From Cadophora sp. MPI-SDFR-AT-0126 (lineage: Eukaryota > Ascomycota > Leotiomycetes > Helotiales > Ploettnerulaceae): a stretch of DNA of 64,000 nucleotides. The first letter of the stretch is position 1; every line of letters begins with the position of its first letter. The notes below the pieces were generated by a model that saw only the letters and a list, made by a program, of their open reading frames with translations, was not told where the DNA came from and searched no databases. The stretch covers positions 2,728,001 through 2,792,000 of the forward strand of contig JAGMVK010000005.1 in the NCBI GenBank assembly GCA_020747065.1, read 5' to 3'. This document shows positions 32,025-45,069 of this stretch, piece after piece. Both the position numbers and the translations under genes were made by a program.

Positions 32025-33197
32025 CTTGCCACGACAATGATAGAAGCACTTGAGGTTGTATGGAAGTATCTTCAAGAATTCAACAAAACCAATATGAATC
32101 AAGAAGGAAAGAATATCATCTCAACACCCAAAGTCTTGAGATCAACACCCCATTTCTGAGATCAATCATCTCTCCACCTTTGCATAACCCGCGGCCAAAC
32201 AAGGTCAGACTCTCAACCAGAATAAGATAAAGATCTGTGATTTCTTTTCGGAGTCCAACCGCGATAAGGCAGCGATATGGAGTCTCGGGACACCCGACCG
32301 GCCAACTTCAGGGTTTATGGGGTAACGTAGCGTCCGCATAATTCCCGGTGACTTAAATATATCCCACTTTTGACTTGTAGAGGTGGCGAGGTGAGAACTT
32401 GGCAGCAGCTCAAACAGTCTTAGTTGGGACAAGCATTCCTTGATGTGCTTAGGTTGCGCCATATGCTTGTTTGCGTTGATAGATAATAAATGGGAGACAA
32501 TGACTGGTGACTGTTGAAAAGGAGAATAGGGTCGGAGGGGCAATTCTCGAAGCACAACGAAATCACAGCAAGCCCAGATAAGGTGAGATGACCAGCATTG
32601 AACTGAGCATAAATGAAACAGTATTGTAATCCAAATAGGTAGGGATGAAGAACTTATCATAATTAGAGGCACATGTAAAGCGTAGTACCTTCATGGAACG
32701 GAGCCGCCCTTTGCCTATTTCCAGATGCTCGCTAAGCTGCGAGGAGCCTGTAAACAATATTTTTAGATGACAAAGCTTCAGAATGTCGTCAGATCTTGGA
32801 ACCATGAGCAGATGATAGAAGGCGACTGGCAAGTCTGCCGGACTGCCGACTGTCGTCGATCTGATATGCAAGGAACACCATCCCAGCGACCTATCCGGAT
32901 GTCGCATAAGAGCTTGGGCGGAATGTCTTTTCCTCCTCCTGACTCAACGTACGGCGACCTCAGAGTGACATGAGCATCTGAAAAGTCCGCAGATGTTTCC
33001 CTGTAGTTATCGACCTCAGTAGGGTTTTCCGGCACTACGCAGCTTGTTCATGATGGAGCAGCAACCTTGGTAATTCCAACTCAATCGGCAGCAGGTGCAT
33101 CGTGTCACTTCCGAATCACGAACCCATGTTTTCTCCAACTATGTGCCCGTCCTCCATACCCGTAGAGTTGTAGCGAATTAACTCAAAGTTTCGTCAA
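32025..33197. other. Gene-free region between MFS and Dcc1-like genes
   Basis: About 1.2 kb with no gene signal. It holds the promoter of the MFS gene (its start is at 32024) and the 3' flank of the Dcc1-like gene. Open frames here are short and without family patterns. Confidence 0.6.
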
Positions 33198-33670
33198 TCA
33201 TTTCTTCTCCAATCGACTCTTCGCAAACTTTTCATGCCACTTGTTGACCTTGACCTCTTTCTTCTTTCCCTCATCCTGCAGAATCAGCTCAATTGTATCC
33301 TCAATCTTCGACACAGCCGTCACACTCGGCTGCGGTATGAAAGTATCAGCATTATCTGCCAGCGATGGAAGCGTCGAGGAAGGCTGCAATATCAGGATCG
33401 GGTTCGAGGTATTCTTCTGCCGCATCTGGTATTGCTTCGCGCCATGGCAGAGCATCGCGTAGCCAGGTGTAGTTGCTGTGGCGGGGGAGGAAGTGATTGT
33501 GAGTCTGGCATGGTTAGTAGAAGCAGGTAAGAAGTAAGGGATGCAATGTACATAGGAGGATCTTCCGATTCTAGGAGAGCAAGCAATTCCGGCGGGAGTT
33601 CGAGGAGCTTGAAGGCTTGCTGCGTGTGACTTGACGAGAAGGGAATATCGGTGGTGTATTGTGTTGCCAT
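33198..33670 (-). CDS. Dcc1-like (sister chromatid cohesion) N-terminal domain protein, short
   Basis: Two exons (33552-33670, 33198-33504) give 141 aa; the 47-bp intron has a perfect TACTAAC branch. The protein reads FKLLELPPELLALLES and then YAMLCHGAKQYQMRQKNTSNPILIL, the pattern of the N-terminal part of Dcc1, the partner of Ctf18 and Ctf8 in the alternative clamp loader. Full Dcc1 is several hundred residues long and ends in winged helices; here the frame stops after a basic tail (KVNKWHEKFAKSRLEKK). So it is either a short form of the lineage or a fragment. No further coding signal of the missing part is visible downstream (below 33198). It is divergent from the Bud3-type gene. Confidence 0.55.
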
Positions 33671-34431
33671 TGTGCTTCAATGGCTGGGTTTATCTGACTT
33701 TTTTGTGTGTTTTGGTGCTGTTCTGGCAACTAAACTTGCACCAGTAGAGGCCTGTGTGTGATGTTGACTTCTTCCTGGATGCCTGCAATGTAATCGTGAT
33801 TTCCGCTCAAGCTGATATGCAAGGGAAAGAAGACGGATGTTTCGAGTTGAACATTCGTTTGGCGGGGTTGAAGAAATAGCGTGTTGACAATGCTGCTCAC
33901 TGACCAATCAACGCGTCGAAACAAGTCTTGGAGGCACGAGCTCCAAAACGCTGATGCAGCAAATCTAAAGATAGCATGGAATGACGCTGGAGTCAACTGT
34001 GTCCTACCGTATCTTAAACCTCAGCTAATGCATGCAGTGCAGCCAGCGGTGGACCAAGTCAACAGATCCAAGCATCTGCCTGTGATTTGACAAGCTGATT
34101 CTCGTCCTGCATCTTGCTTGCTTGCTGGCTGCAACAGAAACAGACGAGTCAACAAAACAAGCCACGGGAGGAAATTCAACGCGTCGATTTGTTTTTCTGC
34201 GGGCACCAGACACAACCTGATCTCATCCAACCAGATGCCCGGCGCAGAAGTATTACAGCACGCCCACCGCCGCACCCAGGACGATTCCTACGTTTACAAT
34301 TGATCCGCTATCATCGAGGGTCTCTCGCTATGCCCGACAAGGCCAATTGAACGACCCGGACTAGCCATCGACGACCTCGATCGTCCCGACAATCTCGAGG
34401 ATCTCCAGTACCTACGTAGGTATTGTACATC
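33671..34431. promoter_or_regulatory. Divergent promoter, Dcc1-like and Bud3-type genes
   Basis: 761 bp between the two start codons. The open frames within it have no family signal. No distinctive sites stand out. Confidence 0.5.
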
Positions 34432-37400
34432 ATGGTTCGAGTCACCGACGAGCTGGCTCTGTCACAAGACGAAGTCAGTCTTTACTACACCACAGATACA
34501 AATCTCGGTCATCTCCCAGTGCTGGTCTTTCATGGTCCATCTACAACTACAAATTCTACACTCAATAGCTCCAGAATCCAAGTCCACGTCTTTACCGCAG
34601 CAGGCTTCCAAAGCTATCCGCGCATCACCATCTCTCCCAACTCGCCCTTCTACCAATCCGTCAACCATCTGCCGCGCGACAAGCAGGGAGACGAAACATG
34701 TCGAGGTATCGCATTCGGACTGTTGAAGTACTTCAAGGAGCTGCCCGAGGTGGTTAAGAGCGGTGTGATTGTTCAGTCTGCCAGTTCAAGAGGAAAGAGG
34801 CCTGGATCTGCGCCAACACTATTCGCGGAACAACATGCGGCGGACCTGGCAGCTTCCATGGTTCGAGTGGAGAATATTGGCGAGGTTCTTCGAGATATTG
34901 AAGCCGCTTTGCGCCCACAGAATATCCAGCACGTAGATGTCGATCTAGTGCTACCTCCTGGCTCGATTGGACCTTTTGAAGAACCGGACCCGGAGGATCT
35001 GGTGGACGACGAGGAATTGCTTGACCCGACATTGAAGCAATATGGACAATATGCGCCATTGGTCAAATTGTTTGGAGAGGTAGCATTTCTTCCTACTTCG
35101 AAGTTGCGCCGTGCACCCTCGAAGCCCACATCACTTAATCGGACAAAGTCTTTCTTGAAGGACCAGAAGATGTCATTACGGAGAGAGATGGGAGAGCTGG
35201 TCGATACCGAGGAGAGATATGTGATCAAGATGCACGAATTGGTCAACCATATCGCAGACGACTTCCGCGACAAGGCAAAGAATAAGGCATTTGGAAGCTT
35301 TAGTCCTACAGAAGAAGATCTACAAAAGTTATTTCCCAAATCCCTGGATAGGATACTTCAGATCAACACTGCATTCCTGGCAGACATCAGAAAGGTTATG
35401 GACGATACCGAGGAAGATGCTATGCAAGACCTCGAATCCCCTGCAGCCAGCTCTACGGGATCTCGATATGGTGGTGCGGGTCGATTAAAGGATCCAACTG
35501 GAGCACTCGCATTTGCCAAAGTACTGTTAGAATGGTTTCCGCAATTCTCGGACTGTTACCAGGATTACATTCGAGCCAGCCAAGACTTTCCACAAATAAT
35601 CAGCATGTTCGTGAAGCAGCAATCAAGTTTCTCGCAACGTGTACAACAGACTGGAGAGCAGAGACTTCGATCCGCTGTCATCGAGCCTGTTCAGAGATTG
35701 CCACGGTACAGTCTCTTCATTGACAATATCGTCAATTACCTACCAGTTCTCCACCCAGCTTTACAGTCAATGCTGAAGGCTAGAGATATCATTACCTCGA
35801 TATGCTCCCTTGACCCACCGACAACAGATAAGTCACAAATTGTCAACCGATTGAGGAATCTCGTCGACTCATGGCCAATGTCATTGCACCCACAGGGCCG
35901 GCTTATCACTGCAGTTGACTTTGCTGAGCTTCCAGCGCCATTTCTAACATCTACTGCTTCCTACCGAGAGGGTATGTTCTTGGTGTTTGCAGACTGTTTC
36001 GTGGTTTTGAAGAAGGCGGTCCAGTGCAACCTTTCTGCTCGTGGCCTTCTGGCCGAGGTCGACAAGCCATCAGCTGCAAGCATGATGGCGTCGATCACCG
36101 CCAATGCTGGTGGACAAAAGAAGGCATTCGACCTCGTGTTCTCCGGTTGGCATGTTCTGGGTGATACCCGGTTCACGACGTCAGATGATGGTCGGCTTAT
36201 ATCTATGGTCTCGGTGCACGAATTGAAGGATGCTGGAACTGGCCGAGAACGCAATTCGTCCGCTGCAACTGTCCGCACGTTCGTTCTTCAAGGTGCTTAT
36301 GATGGAAAGGCTCTGAAGTTCAGCGAAGAGATAACCAAGGCAAGGGTCGAAGGGCGGTTCTCAGAGAAAGAGCGGGAGACCGATAAATGGTCCTTGCGGT
36401 CAATCAAGCTTGGAGCCGCGGAGATGACTCTTCATACAGCTGTCTTCGAAGAAGGTATCGATATTCTGATCGAAGGTCGAAAGGAACCAGCCCCTATTCG
36501 AGTCGTCGTCGATCATGCTAAAGGCACCAAAGGAGCTCCCGTTGGCCATTATGGTGTCGATATAGTTGCCAATGTCAATGCTCTTCCAGGTGGATTGACA
36601 TACAGACTTGAGGTCGACGGTCTGCACGATAGGGTCTTTGTTGACGAAGTGGTAGCTGAGCACTTCTTGCCCACTTTTGCAAAGCGAGGTAAGGATTCCC
36701 ATGCTGAGATCGGGCTTTGACTAACAGCTGCAGTGAACGATTTACTTCGGTCACAACACCACGTCAGCAACCCAGCTCTAACAACACCATTTATCTCAGT
36801 GTATTCCAAGACCCTTAAATCTATCGCAATTCTTGCCGAGGGCGACAAATCAAAATCATTCCGACCAAACTCTCCCGTCAAGTTACTCTCCTTTCTGTCC
36901 AGCGGCTTCAACAGCTCGACTTCGTCTTTCCATGCTGGATCGAGTCCCCCGAAAAATCCTCGAACCCCAGTCCTAAGCAATGTTCCTTCAATGCAAGCCC
37001 CGCCGTTGACTAGAACAAGCAGCAACAAGTCTACCCATTCCATTCAAGATGTTGACCTCCGAAGCAGTGTTCGTGCGGATGACAAACCAAGGAACCCTCT
37101 TGTTCGACTGGAAGAAACCTTCACAGGTTACATTTCTGCACTTCTCGTTCGGAAAGGCAACATTGTTGGTCGAGTCTTGAGAAATCGAAATACTGCAGAT
37201 GAGCTTGCCATTAATGCTGTTTACAACACTTTCATCGAAAATCCTTTCGACAACAGACCAGCTTCCGAAGCATCAGTGGACGTCCTCTTTGTTGCGTTTG
37301 AGAAGTACTTGAGAATGGCCTGGAAGGACCAGATGGGTCAAGTCATGTCATCACAAACGTTAGATGAGCTACAAGCGAGAGCTTTGAAGTTGATGCCAGC

Positions 37401-39048
37401 AGACTTTGCGGATTATGTCAGATTGGTATTCGGTGAAATGGCCCCTCAAAATAGGCGAGCTTTCATCGCTATCATCAAATTACTGGCAGATCTCCTGGAT
37501 GGATGCGGAAACGATGGCGACCGTGGCGCTCTTACTGCCGCATTTGCCGAACTTCTTGTTATTGATGGAAATCCACATGACTACATCAATCTACTTGATC
37601 GGATGGTGGAGGACCAAGAGCGACTATTTGAGGATATCGGACCTGGAGCAATTACTTTTGGCGGTGGCAACAATTCTGCGTTTGGATCCATTTCTGGTGC
37701 TCGATCGAATCATTCCGCCAATGGTTCTGTTGCGTCGAATGCATCTTCTTTTCGAAGAAGATTTGCTGACACTCTACTTCGACAGAATAGTACCAAGGAT
37801 AATGATCGACCATCTGTATGGCGAACCTTGAGCAAGACAAGTCGAAGCACTGCTACTGGTGAAGTTCTCACTACATCGAGCTTGTCCAAAGGATCAGTCA
37901 TGCGCTCGAAGTCCATCGAATCTCCAGGCAGACGTCCCGTCTCTCGAGACAGACCAACCATCCTGGGTGCGTTTGATGAGCGACCTTCCAGCAGTGGATC
38001 TCCTTCGAGACTGAGCACCATTGGAGCTTCACCACCCCCCGAAGAAAAGCAGGAGATGACGAAGTCTCTGAAAAAGAAGAGAAGAAGCTCGCTTTCTGAT
38101 CTCAAGAGTTTGATGGCAGCTGCGACTCTCGGTAACTCACCAATATCTGTGGAGCGAAGAGGATCCAAATTCAATTCGTCCCCAAGAACACCTTCACCAA
38201 CCAAGATTCCGGTTGCCGGAGGTATCATGGACCGAAATCGTTCCTCGATGTACAGAACCGGTTCGCCGAATCAAAAAGAGAATTCGCCTGTGATGTCGTC
38301 AAGAAATATTGGCAACCTTACTGAGCGACCACAGAACATTCAATCGAATTCAGACGTCGTAGTGATCAAAGATCTCTGGACACTCAACTCTAACAAAGGT
38401 CACACCAAAACCCCGTCCCTCTCCTCCAACATCCCCACCCTCATCGGTCGCGCCCCCTCCACCTCCCGCCCACCAACCACACCCGGGAAGTCATCACCTC
38501 AAAAGCTTCGTCTCCAGTCACCCCAGAAGCTCCGCGAGCGTCTCCAAAACGAAGCCAAAGCCATCAATGAAGCCGAAGCATCCCTCCAGTCCGAACTTTC
38601 CAAAATCGGGGCCGAAATGGCAAAACTCAACACCGCCACCTCATCCACATCATCTACGACCGGCGGCCCTCGCGCATCCGACCTCCTGAAACTCACCTCC
38701 TCTCTCCAGGCCCTGGAGACACGCATACCCACCATCATAGCCGACCTGACCTCCCGCAACGAAACCATTAAATCTGACCTCGAGAAGAGCCTCCAGGCCT
38801 CGGAATACAAAGTCAAAGGCTTGGACCAACTGTATAAGGAAAGCAGTGCGGAAAATGAATTGTTGTACGAGAAATTTAATGGAGAGCTGGGCAAGATTGT
38901 CAAGGCATTGAAGGGGAAGGGTGAGAAAGAGGAGTTGGTGGGTAAGTTGAAGGAGGCGAGTGAGGAGACAGCGAAGACGAAGAAGGAGAATGCGAGGTTG
39001 AGACGGGAGGTGCTTACTTTACGAGCACTACTAAAGGGTAGCGAATAA
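34432..39048 (+). CDS. bud3: Bud3-type RhoGEF (septation / axial growth landmark)
   Basis: Two exons (34432-36688, 36734-39048) give 1,523 aa. The 45-bp intron (GTAAGG..CTGACTAACAG..CAG type) joins FAKR to VNDLL in phase. A Dbl-homology domain covers about residues 245-460: MSLRREMGELVDTEERYVIKMHELV at its start and IEPVQRLPRYSLFIDNI as the conserved helix. A PH-like region follows (EGMFLVFADCFVVLKKAV). The middle 500 residues are Ser/Pro-rich and basic, and the last 160 form a long coiled coil. Size and order match filamentous-fungal Bud3, which acts as a GEF for Rho4 at the forming septum and interacts with septins; that role is from the family, not shown here. The ORF is open a few codons upstream, but the first ATG is 34432. 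Near 38780 the coding strand switches from C-rich to G-rich. Confidence 0.9.
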
Positions 39049-41220
39049 TTGTTGGGCTAACGACGAAGCGACGGATGGTTGGATGGACGAGTGAGTATTT
39101 CTTGAAAAGTGTGCAGCTCGATGAGTTCTGTTTTGTCGATTCTCATGAGATATGGATGGCGTTTTGAGCGTGTCTATTTACTCTGGTTTGATTTGGGATG
39201 ACAGGGTCTCCTGTGGGCTGGTGTCTTCTGGTCTGGTCGGCATTGCATTCCGGTGTTTGAGAAGCATGGTTCTATGTATGTATTAGTTCATGTTTGATTG
39301 GCATTGTACTGGATATACATGGCCGGACATGCGATATCAAGTGAGAAGGCACTGAACGGGGACCGATGGTCGGTCTAGTTTGCGGACACTGAATTGCTTG
39401 TCTGGATCGATGAGAAGATGAATGGAGGGATGGTCGGATGGCGAATCTCGATGAAGAGAGGATCGACAAGATCGATCTACAATACATTACACCACACAGA
39501 TCAATCCAAACCAGAAGAGATAATGTATTTGACGAAATTACGAACTTGACACACTCACATATTTTGAATGGATCTTCGCTATTCTTCCCGTGTTTGAGTG
39601 AGTATTTATTTGGTTTTGTACGACTTAACAAGCTCATGGGATTTTCAATCACGTACAAAAGTACAAACCGAGTTTCAGCCTCAGCCTCAGCCTCATCTCG
39701 CATTCCCCTTCCCGTTTCGTGCTAGTGAGCCGTCAAACACTTGTCTAAAAGTCACAGCTCGTCGAACTACATCACCTGTTAACCACCAAGCGCGCGCGCG
39801 ATGTTCCGTACCAGAGCTCGAGCCTAAACGCATCGGATTACCCTTTTGGACGAGTAGAATCAACTTGATCTATATGTGACTTTCGTCCAGCCTGTCTCCT
39901 GATTCCCAGAAAAGGCTTCACCAGCAAGCCGGTAGCGGAATCCGATTTAAAGATCAAATGAACATGCCCAAGCTACCCAGCAGGTGCTTGATTGGCAAGT
40001 CATACGTAGCAAACAGTCTTCGATTGTTTAGTCACCATCCATTCTTACGGCCGACAAACTTTGAGCCTCATCTCATGGCGATTTGATATGGACCACTCAT
40101 CTCCGGGAAGCACTCGCTTAGCCCCTGTCAAGGGCGGAAAACCTTGACGACATCCACCACAGATATCCGCAATCCACTTTGACTTAAAATTCCATCCACG
40201 TCAAAAGATCCGGCCCGAATATCATCCCAACACCACGGTTTCTTTCTTTCCTTGCCGCCGTCATAGCCAACTAGAATGCTCAGATCGAGCAGAATAACAC
40301 ATGCAGATCCATACTTGGTAACAAAGAAGCGTGGCATGACAAGGACCGGGCGGGCATACCCACTGAATAAATTCCAACGTGGGTGCTAAGTGGGGGTCAA
40401 AGCCTTATCTCTCATCTCTCCCTCCCATCTCAGCCTCGAATCGAGTTCAAGCCGAGGTACATCTTGCATCAGCCCTCAGAAAATCGTATGTTTGGCTCTC
40501 AAGCGAGAGAAAGTGGATATTCCTCACACCTTTCATCGAGGACAGGCCTCTTGGCAAGACCATGGGGCTCGGTCATGCCGTGCCGACGAAGACATCGGCA
40601 TGTTTTGACAGTGCTTGGTTCTGTCATTCTTAGGTCCAATTTACGAACCGTGCACGTACAATTCCCGTACATATTGTAATCCAAGTGGATCGACGCTTTA
40701 TTTTGACTCGAACCGACCCATCCGTATCCCTTCTTTGATTCCTTTTCGAGAAGCAAGATACGATCGTGCCGAGGTCCAACGCTCTCGCCTTGATTATGAT
40801 ATGGTTTTGTCTCCTGATGAAGGACGGAAAAGAGGGCTTTGATTGTGAGGGATCAGTGTTTGGGTCGTGGTTGTGGATCTTGATTTACGTATTTTCACGA
40901 GTTGTTCAAGCTGAGGAGTTCCTCCTTGGGGATGGCTTGATGTCAGGATGGATACGGTACTTGCTAAGTGGCATCACGCCAACCAGTCTACCGGTGCGTG
41001 CTGCGTTATTTGGGTCCGCTGCATGTTCGTTGCTTCTTGATAAGTACTCGATATCCCTTCCGTGTTGCAGATTTTCGTATCGAGGTTTTCCGCTTTCGCA
41101 GACTCGTATCACTCTTCATTCATTCTTTTCCTACACACCCGTCAACTTTATCCTACCCGTTCGCCATCTGTCTTCTGACGATAAATTCATTTGTATCGAT
41201 TCTGGGTAGATCCTACCATA
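39049..41220. other. 2.2-kb gene-free stretch upstream of the DHA1 transporter
   Basis: No gene can be supported. It includes a short CAGCCT-type repeat at about 39675-39695 and a run of alternating GC (about 39789-39800). The right part should be the promoter and leader of the antiporter gene that starts at 41221. Size is large for this window; a lost or species-specific short gene cannot be excluded. Confidence 0.55.
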
Positions 41221-43101
41221 ATGGTAGCCTTTCAGGATCCCGAGATGGGACGAGAATCTCTTTCCCTCAAGAAGGAGGAGGGTCTTCAAGCAGGATGGGA
41301 TTCAACCTCGCCGCCAGGCACAGCAGTCAATACGGCAGCACCGTCACGTACAACATCCATTCACGGCGAATCATCATCCCCATCCTCCTCCGCCAATGCC
41401 CAAGACCAGACTATTGACCTCGAAGCCGGTCAGGGTCAGAATGAAAAGTCGGCCGCCAACCCTCTATCCTGCGTCGATCCCGCCACCCATATCGTCAGCT
41501 GGGACGGACCCGACGACCCTGAGAATCCCATGAACTTCCCTCGCAGCAAAAAATGGCGTATCACAATGGTGACAGCTATCATGACCTTCTGCGTCTCGTT
41601 TGCGAGTTCCGTGTTCAGCACTGCGACTGAGGTCACGGCTGTGAAGTGGAATGTTAGTTTAGAGGTTATGATTCTAGGTGTTTCGCTATATGTATTGGGT
41701 TTTGCCTGTGGTAAGTACTCTTCCCCTCTATTCATAACTTCACCCCATGCGATATCTCTGTACATAGAGGTTAGACACATCAGATACTGATATCTAAACA
41801 GGCCCTCTTGTCTGGGGACCTCTCTCTGAAGTCTACGGCCGCACACAGCCCCTCTTCCTAGGTTTCTTCCTCTTCACCATCTTCCAAATCCCCGTCGCCA
41901 CCGCGCACAACGTCGCCACAGTCATGATCTCCCGCTTCCTCGGCGGCTGTTTCGGCGCTGCACCCATTGCCATCGTCGGCGGTACCTACGTCGATTTCTG
42001 GGACACGCTCGATCGTGGCATCGCAACCGCGGGCTTTGCAGGTGCGACTTTCATAGGACCCATCGCTGGCCCTATCGTTGGCGAGTTCATCACGAGCAGC
42101 TATCTAGGGTGGAGATGGACGGCGTGGATTACGTTGATTATGAGTGCATTTGTGGGAATCGTGGGTTTGTTGACTGTGCCGGAGACGTATGCGCCGATTT
42201 TGCTGAAGAGGAGGGCGGAGAGGATGAGGCATGAAACACAGAATTGGGCGCTGCATAGTCAGATTGATGAGCAGCCTGTGCATGCGAGGGCGTTGGTGGA
42301 GAAGTATTTCATGAAGCCTTGGATAATGTTGTTCAGGGAGCCGATTGTAAGTTTACCTCATCCCATTTTCTTTGCTGCTCGCTCGCTTGTTTGTTTAGTT
42401 CATCGCAATCATCACATCTCCCACACTCCAAACTTTCACCAGAGCAAAGATTTAAGCTAACGTATTAAAAGCTCATGGCAATGACCCTCTACTCCTCCCT
42501 CGTCTACTCAATACTCTACCTCATCTTCTTCGCCTACCCCTACTCCTTCCGCGTCGTACGCGGCTGGTCAAGCACCCTCGCCTCCCTCCCCTTCCTCGGC
42601 ATCTTCGTCGGCATCGTCCTCTGCTGCATCTACATCGCCATCGACACCAAAACCCGCTTCAACAAGCTCCTCGCCGCCTCCGCCAAGCCCTTCATCCCCG
42701 AAGCGCGCCTTCCACCCATGATCATCGGGTCCGTCGTCCTACCCGCCGGCCTCTTCTGGTTCGCGTGGACGTCTTCGCCCGATATTCATTGGGCGCCACA
42801 GGTTGTGTCGGGGGTGTTTGTTGGGTGCGGGATCTTCTTGGTATTTTTGCCGAGTCAGATTTATATCGTTGATACGTATTTGTTGAATGCGAATAGTGCG
42901 TTGGCGGCGAGCAGTTGTGTGAGGGCGTTGATGGCCGCGGGGTTTCCGTTGTTTGCGACGTATATGTATCAGGATCTGGGCGTGGATTGGGCGACGTCTT
43001 TGCTCGGCTTTTTGTGTGTGGCGATGATGCCGTTTCCGGTGTTGTTTTGGTTTTATGGAGAGAAGTTGAGGATGAAAGGAAAGTTTGCTTTTGCTTTGTA
43101 G
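41221..43101 (+). CDS. MFS multidrug antiporter, DHA1 (12-helix) type
   Basis: Three exons (41221-41710, 41802-42346, 42472-43101) give 554 aa. The first 105 residues are a hydrophilic cytosolic leader rich in S and acidic residues. Then the DHA1 pattern follows: VSWDGPDDPENPMNFPRSKKWR before TM1 (typical of fungal drug antiporters), FACGPLVWGPLSEVYGRTQPL (motif A variant), and GWRWTAWI. Twelve membrane segments are visible in two groups of six with a central loop (LKRRAERMRHETQN). Such proteins use the proton gradient to export drugs or small metabolites at the plasma membrane. No partner biosynthesis gene is next to it. Both large exons show the C-rich to G-rich switch (near 42100 and 42785). 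Confidence 0.94.
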
Positions 43102-43307
43102 AGGGAGTAAAGTAGTGTGAGGGGAAGAAGAGGGGTAACGTAATGTGTGTGGTTAATTTGCGGAGGCTTGAGGATTGCATGGTGGTGGCGTTTGAGAAAG
43201 CTTAGTTATTGTTGTGCAGCTAGATTCCCCTCATAGAATTAGACAGTGATATACACATAAACATAGATTAGACGTTACTACTAGAAAAGTAGTAGACAAG
43301 ATCCAAC
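43102..43307. other. Convergent intergenic region
   Basis: 206 bp between the 3' ends of two MFS genes. No gene or special structure seen. Confidence 0.6.
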
Positions 43308-45069
43308 TCATAGAATGTATCGATATCGCGGTCCAGAATTCTCCTCTCCTCGTCCCTCATCATCCTTTCCAGGCTCTACAACTCCATACTTTTCGTCTAA
43401 TTTCTTGTTCTCCCATTTTAACAAGAACCGTAGTCCCATAGCCAAAGCAGAATTGAACAGCATGAACGCAGCACAGACCCACATCCCTTTCCTGTAAAAT
43501 GGGCCTTCACTCTTTGGGTACAACCTCGTGCCGAGAAGAGGTCCGCATTGTCCAATGACATTCAACATCGCGATACCAGTGCCTCTGCGCGTGTCACTAC
43601 CTTGATTATTCAACACCCATGGCAGGATATTTCCAATCGATGGGAATATCCCTGCTGCAGCAAGATACACGCCTGCATAACGAGCTCCGGTGCTGGTGGC
43701 TGCTGCGAGCATAATGTACCCTGTAGCCCCTAGAAGCGAGAGACAGGCAATCGTAAGACCACGCTGGGAAGTCTTGTCGGCTATGCGACAAGTGATGATG
43801 ACGAGGAGAAAAGCTAGGAAGTAGGGTGGTGCTGACAGGCCTTGGGCATTGATCTTGGTGAAGCCCATTTCTGTGAGGATGGTTGGTAGGAAGACGGGGA
43901 GAGATGCGAAGGAGACGTTGCAGGAGAAATACATCAGTCCTGTTATCCATGGCTTGTTCCCGTCAGCACATAAATATCTTCAGGTCGAGTGCTCAGACAT
44001 ACTTTCATATCAAGCAGCGTCGCCCCAATATCTGCCCAAGACGGTTTTCCTAGTCTGCTCTCTCCATCGCTACCAACTTGCCTGAGTGATCGTGCTTTTG
44101 CGACGGCCTTTTCTTCTTGATTCAAGAACTTTGCTTTTTCGGGACTGTCGGGCATGATAAACCAAGTTACGACGGATGCCACAATACATGGCAGGCCTTC
44201 TACAAGGAAGAGCAACCGCCATGACGAGATGCCCTTTGGATCTCCAGATGTGATGCCATAAGCCAGTGCACCTGCGAAACAAGTTGCTAGAGGAGCAGCA
44301 CTCAGGAAAAGCCCGCAGCGGAAGCCGAGTTCGTTCCTACGGTAGAAAAACGAGAGTAGGAACGGGATGCCTATACCTTCTGTCAGCAATAATTCTTTTC
44401 CCAAAAGAAACGTCGTGTGAAGTACACACCTGGCGCAAAACACGCCTCGAAAAGCCCCAAGAAGAACCGAGCCGCCATCATACCCGACCAACGGTATGTT
44501 GCCGCTTGAAGTGTCCCGCACAGAGCCCAGCCCATTACAGTAAAAGCTGCCCATTGATGAGGTGGTATGACCTTCCACATCAGTCCAAGTGGCTCGAACA
44601 AGATATAGGAGATGTAGAAGATGGTAAGGAACCATTCGTATTGACCTGGCCCGAGGTTGAATTCCTCTTCCATTCCTGCGATTCGGGCATTGCTGTTCGT
44701 GGAATTAGCTGTTTTTCTGGGAAATATATGGTCTGGGAGTCTCTACCCAATGTTCGAACGATCGAGATATGCTAGAAGATCTGGAATGATACAAGTCAGT
44801 CCCTGCCCTCTGGACAGAACCATCATTTCTGACTTACACAATATCATGACAAGAGGAATTAAGTGTCTATCAATCTTCCGCACAACTCGTTTCTCCAGCG
44901 CAAGGTCGTGATGGCGGGGTTGTGGGGAAGTATCGTTGGTCTGTGAGGCAACATCGCCATGATGCTCGACGTATTTTTCTGGATCTTCTTGTATGGGTTG
45001 AACAGCCGCTGCTTGTCCCCTGCTCGCCATACTACCCCCTTCCTCTCGCTGGTCACCAAACATCCCCAT
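43308..45069 (-). CDS. MFS carrier, Dal5-like anion:cation symporter family
   Basis: Five exons (44838-45069, 44747-44780, 44430-44692, 44003-44376, 43308-43952) give 516 codons, 515 aa, all in phase. ATG at 45069 leads a hydrophilic N-terminus of about 65 residues ending in VVRKIDRHLIPLVMIL, the usual start of TM1 in this family. YLDRSNIGNARIAGMEEE is the family's first loop, and LFEACFAPGIGIPFLLSFFYRRNELGFR follows after splicing. The second half has WRLLFLVEGLPC and PWVLNNQGSDTRRGTGIAMLNVIGQCGPLLGTRLYP, which place it with nicotinate/allantoate-type permeases. It stands at the left edge of a block with an amine oxidase, a hydrolase and an amino-acid permease. A TGCGGGGTA motif is 69 bp upstream of the ATG (45138-45146). 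Confidence 0.93.

Noticed and set aside
39272..39879. Open frames of 93-143 codons on both strands
   Set aside because: Overlap each other, lack motifs and sit in repeat-tinged intergenic DNA.
40766..41209. 147-codon plus-strand open frame before the DHA1 antiporter
   Set aside because: No family pattern, overlaps another frame, and ends in the leader of the antiporter gene.
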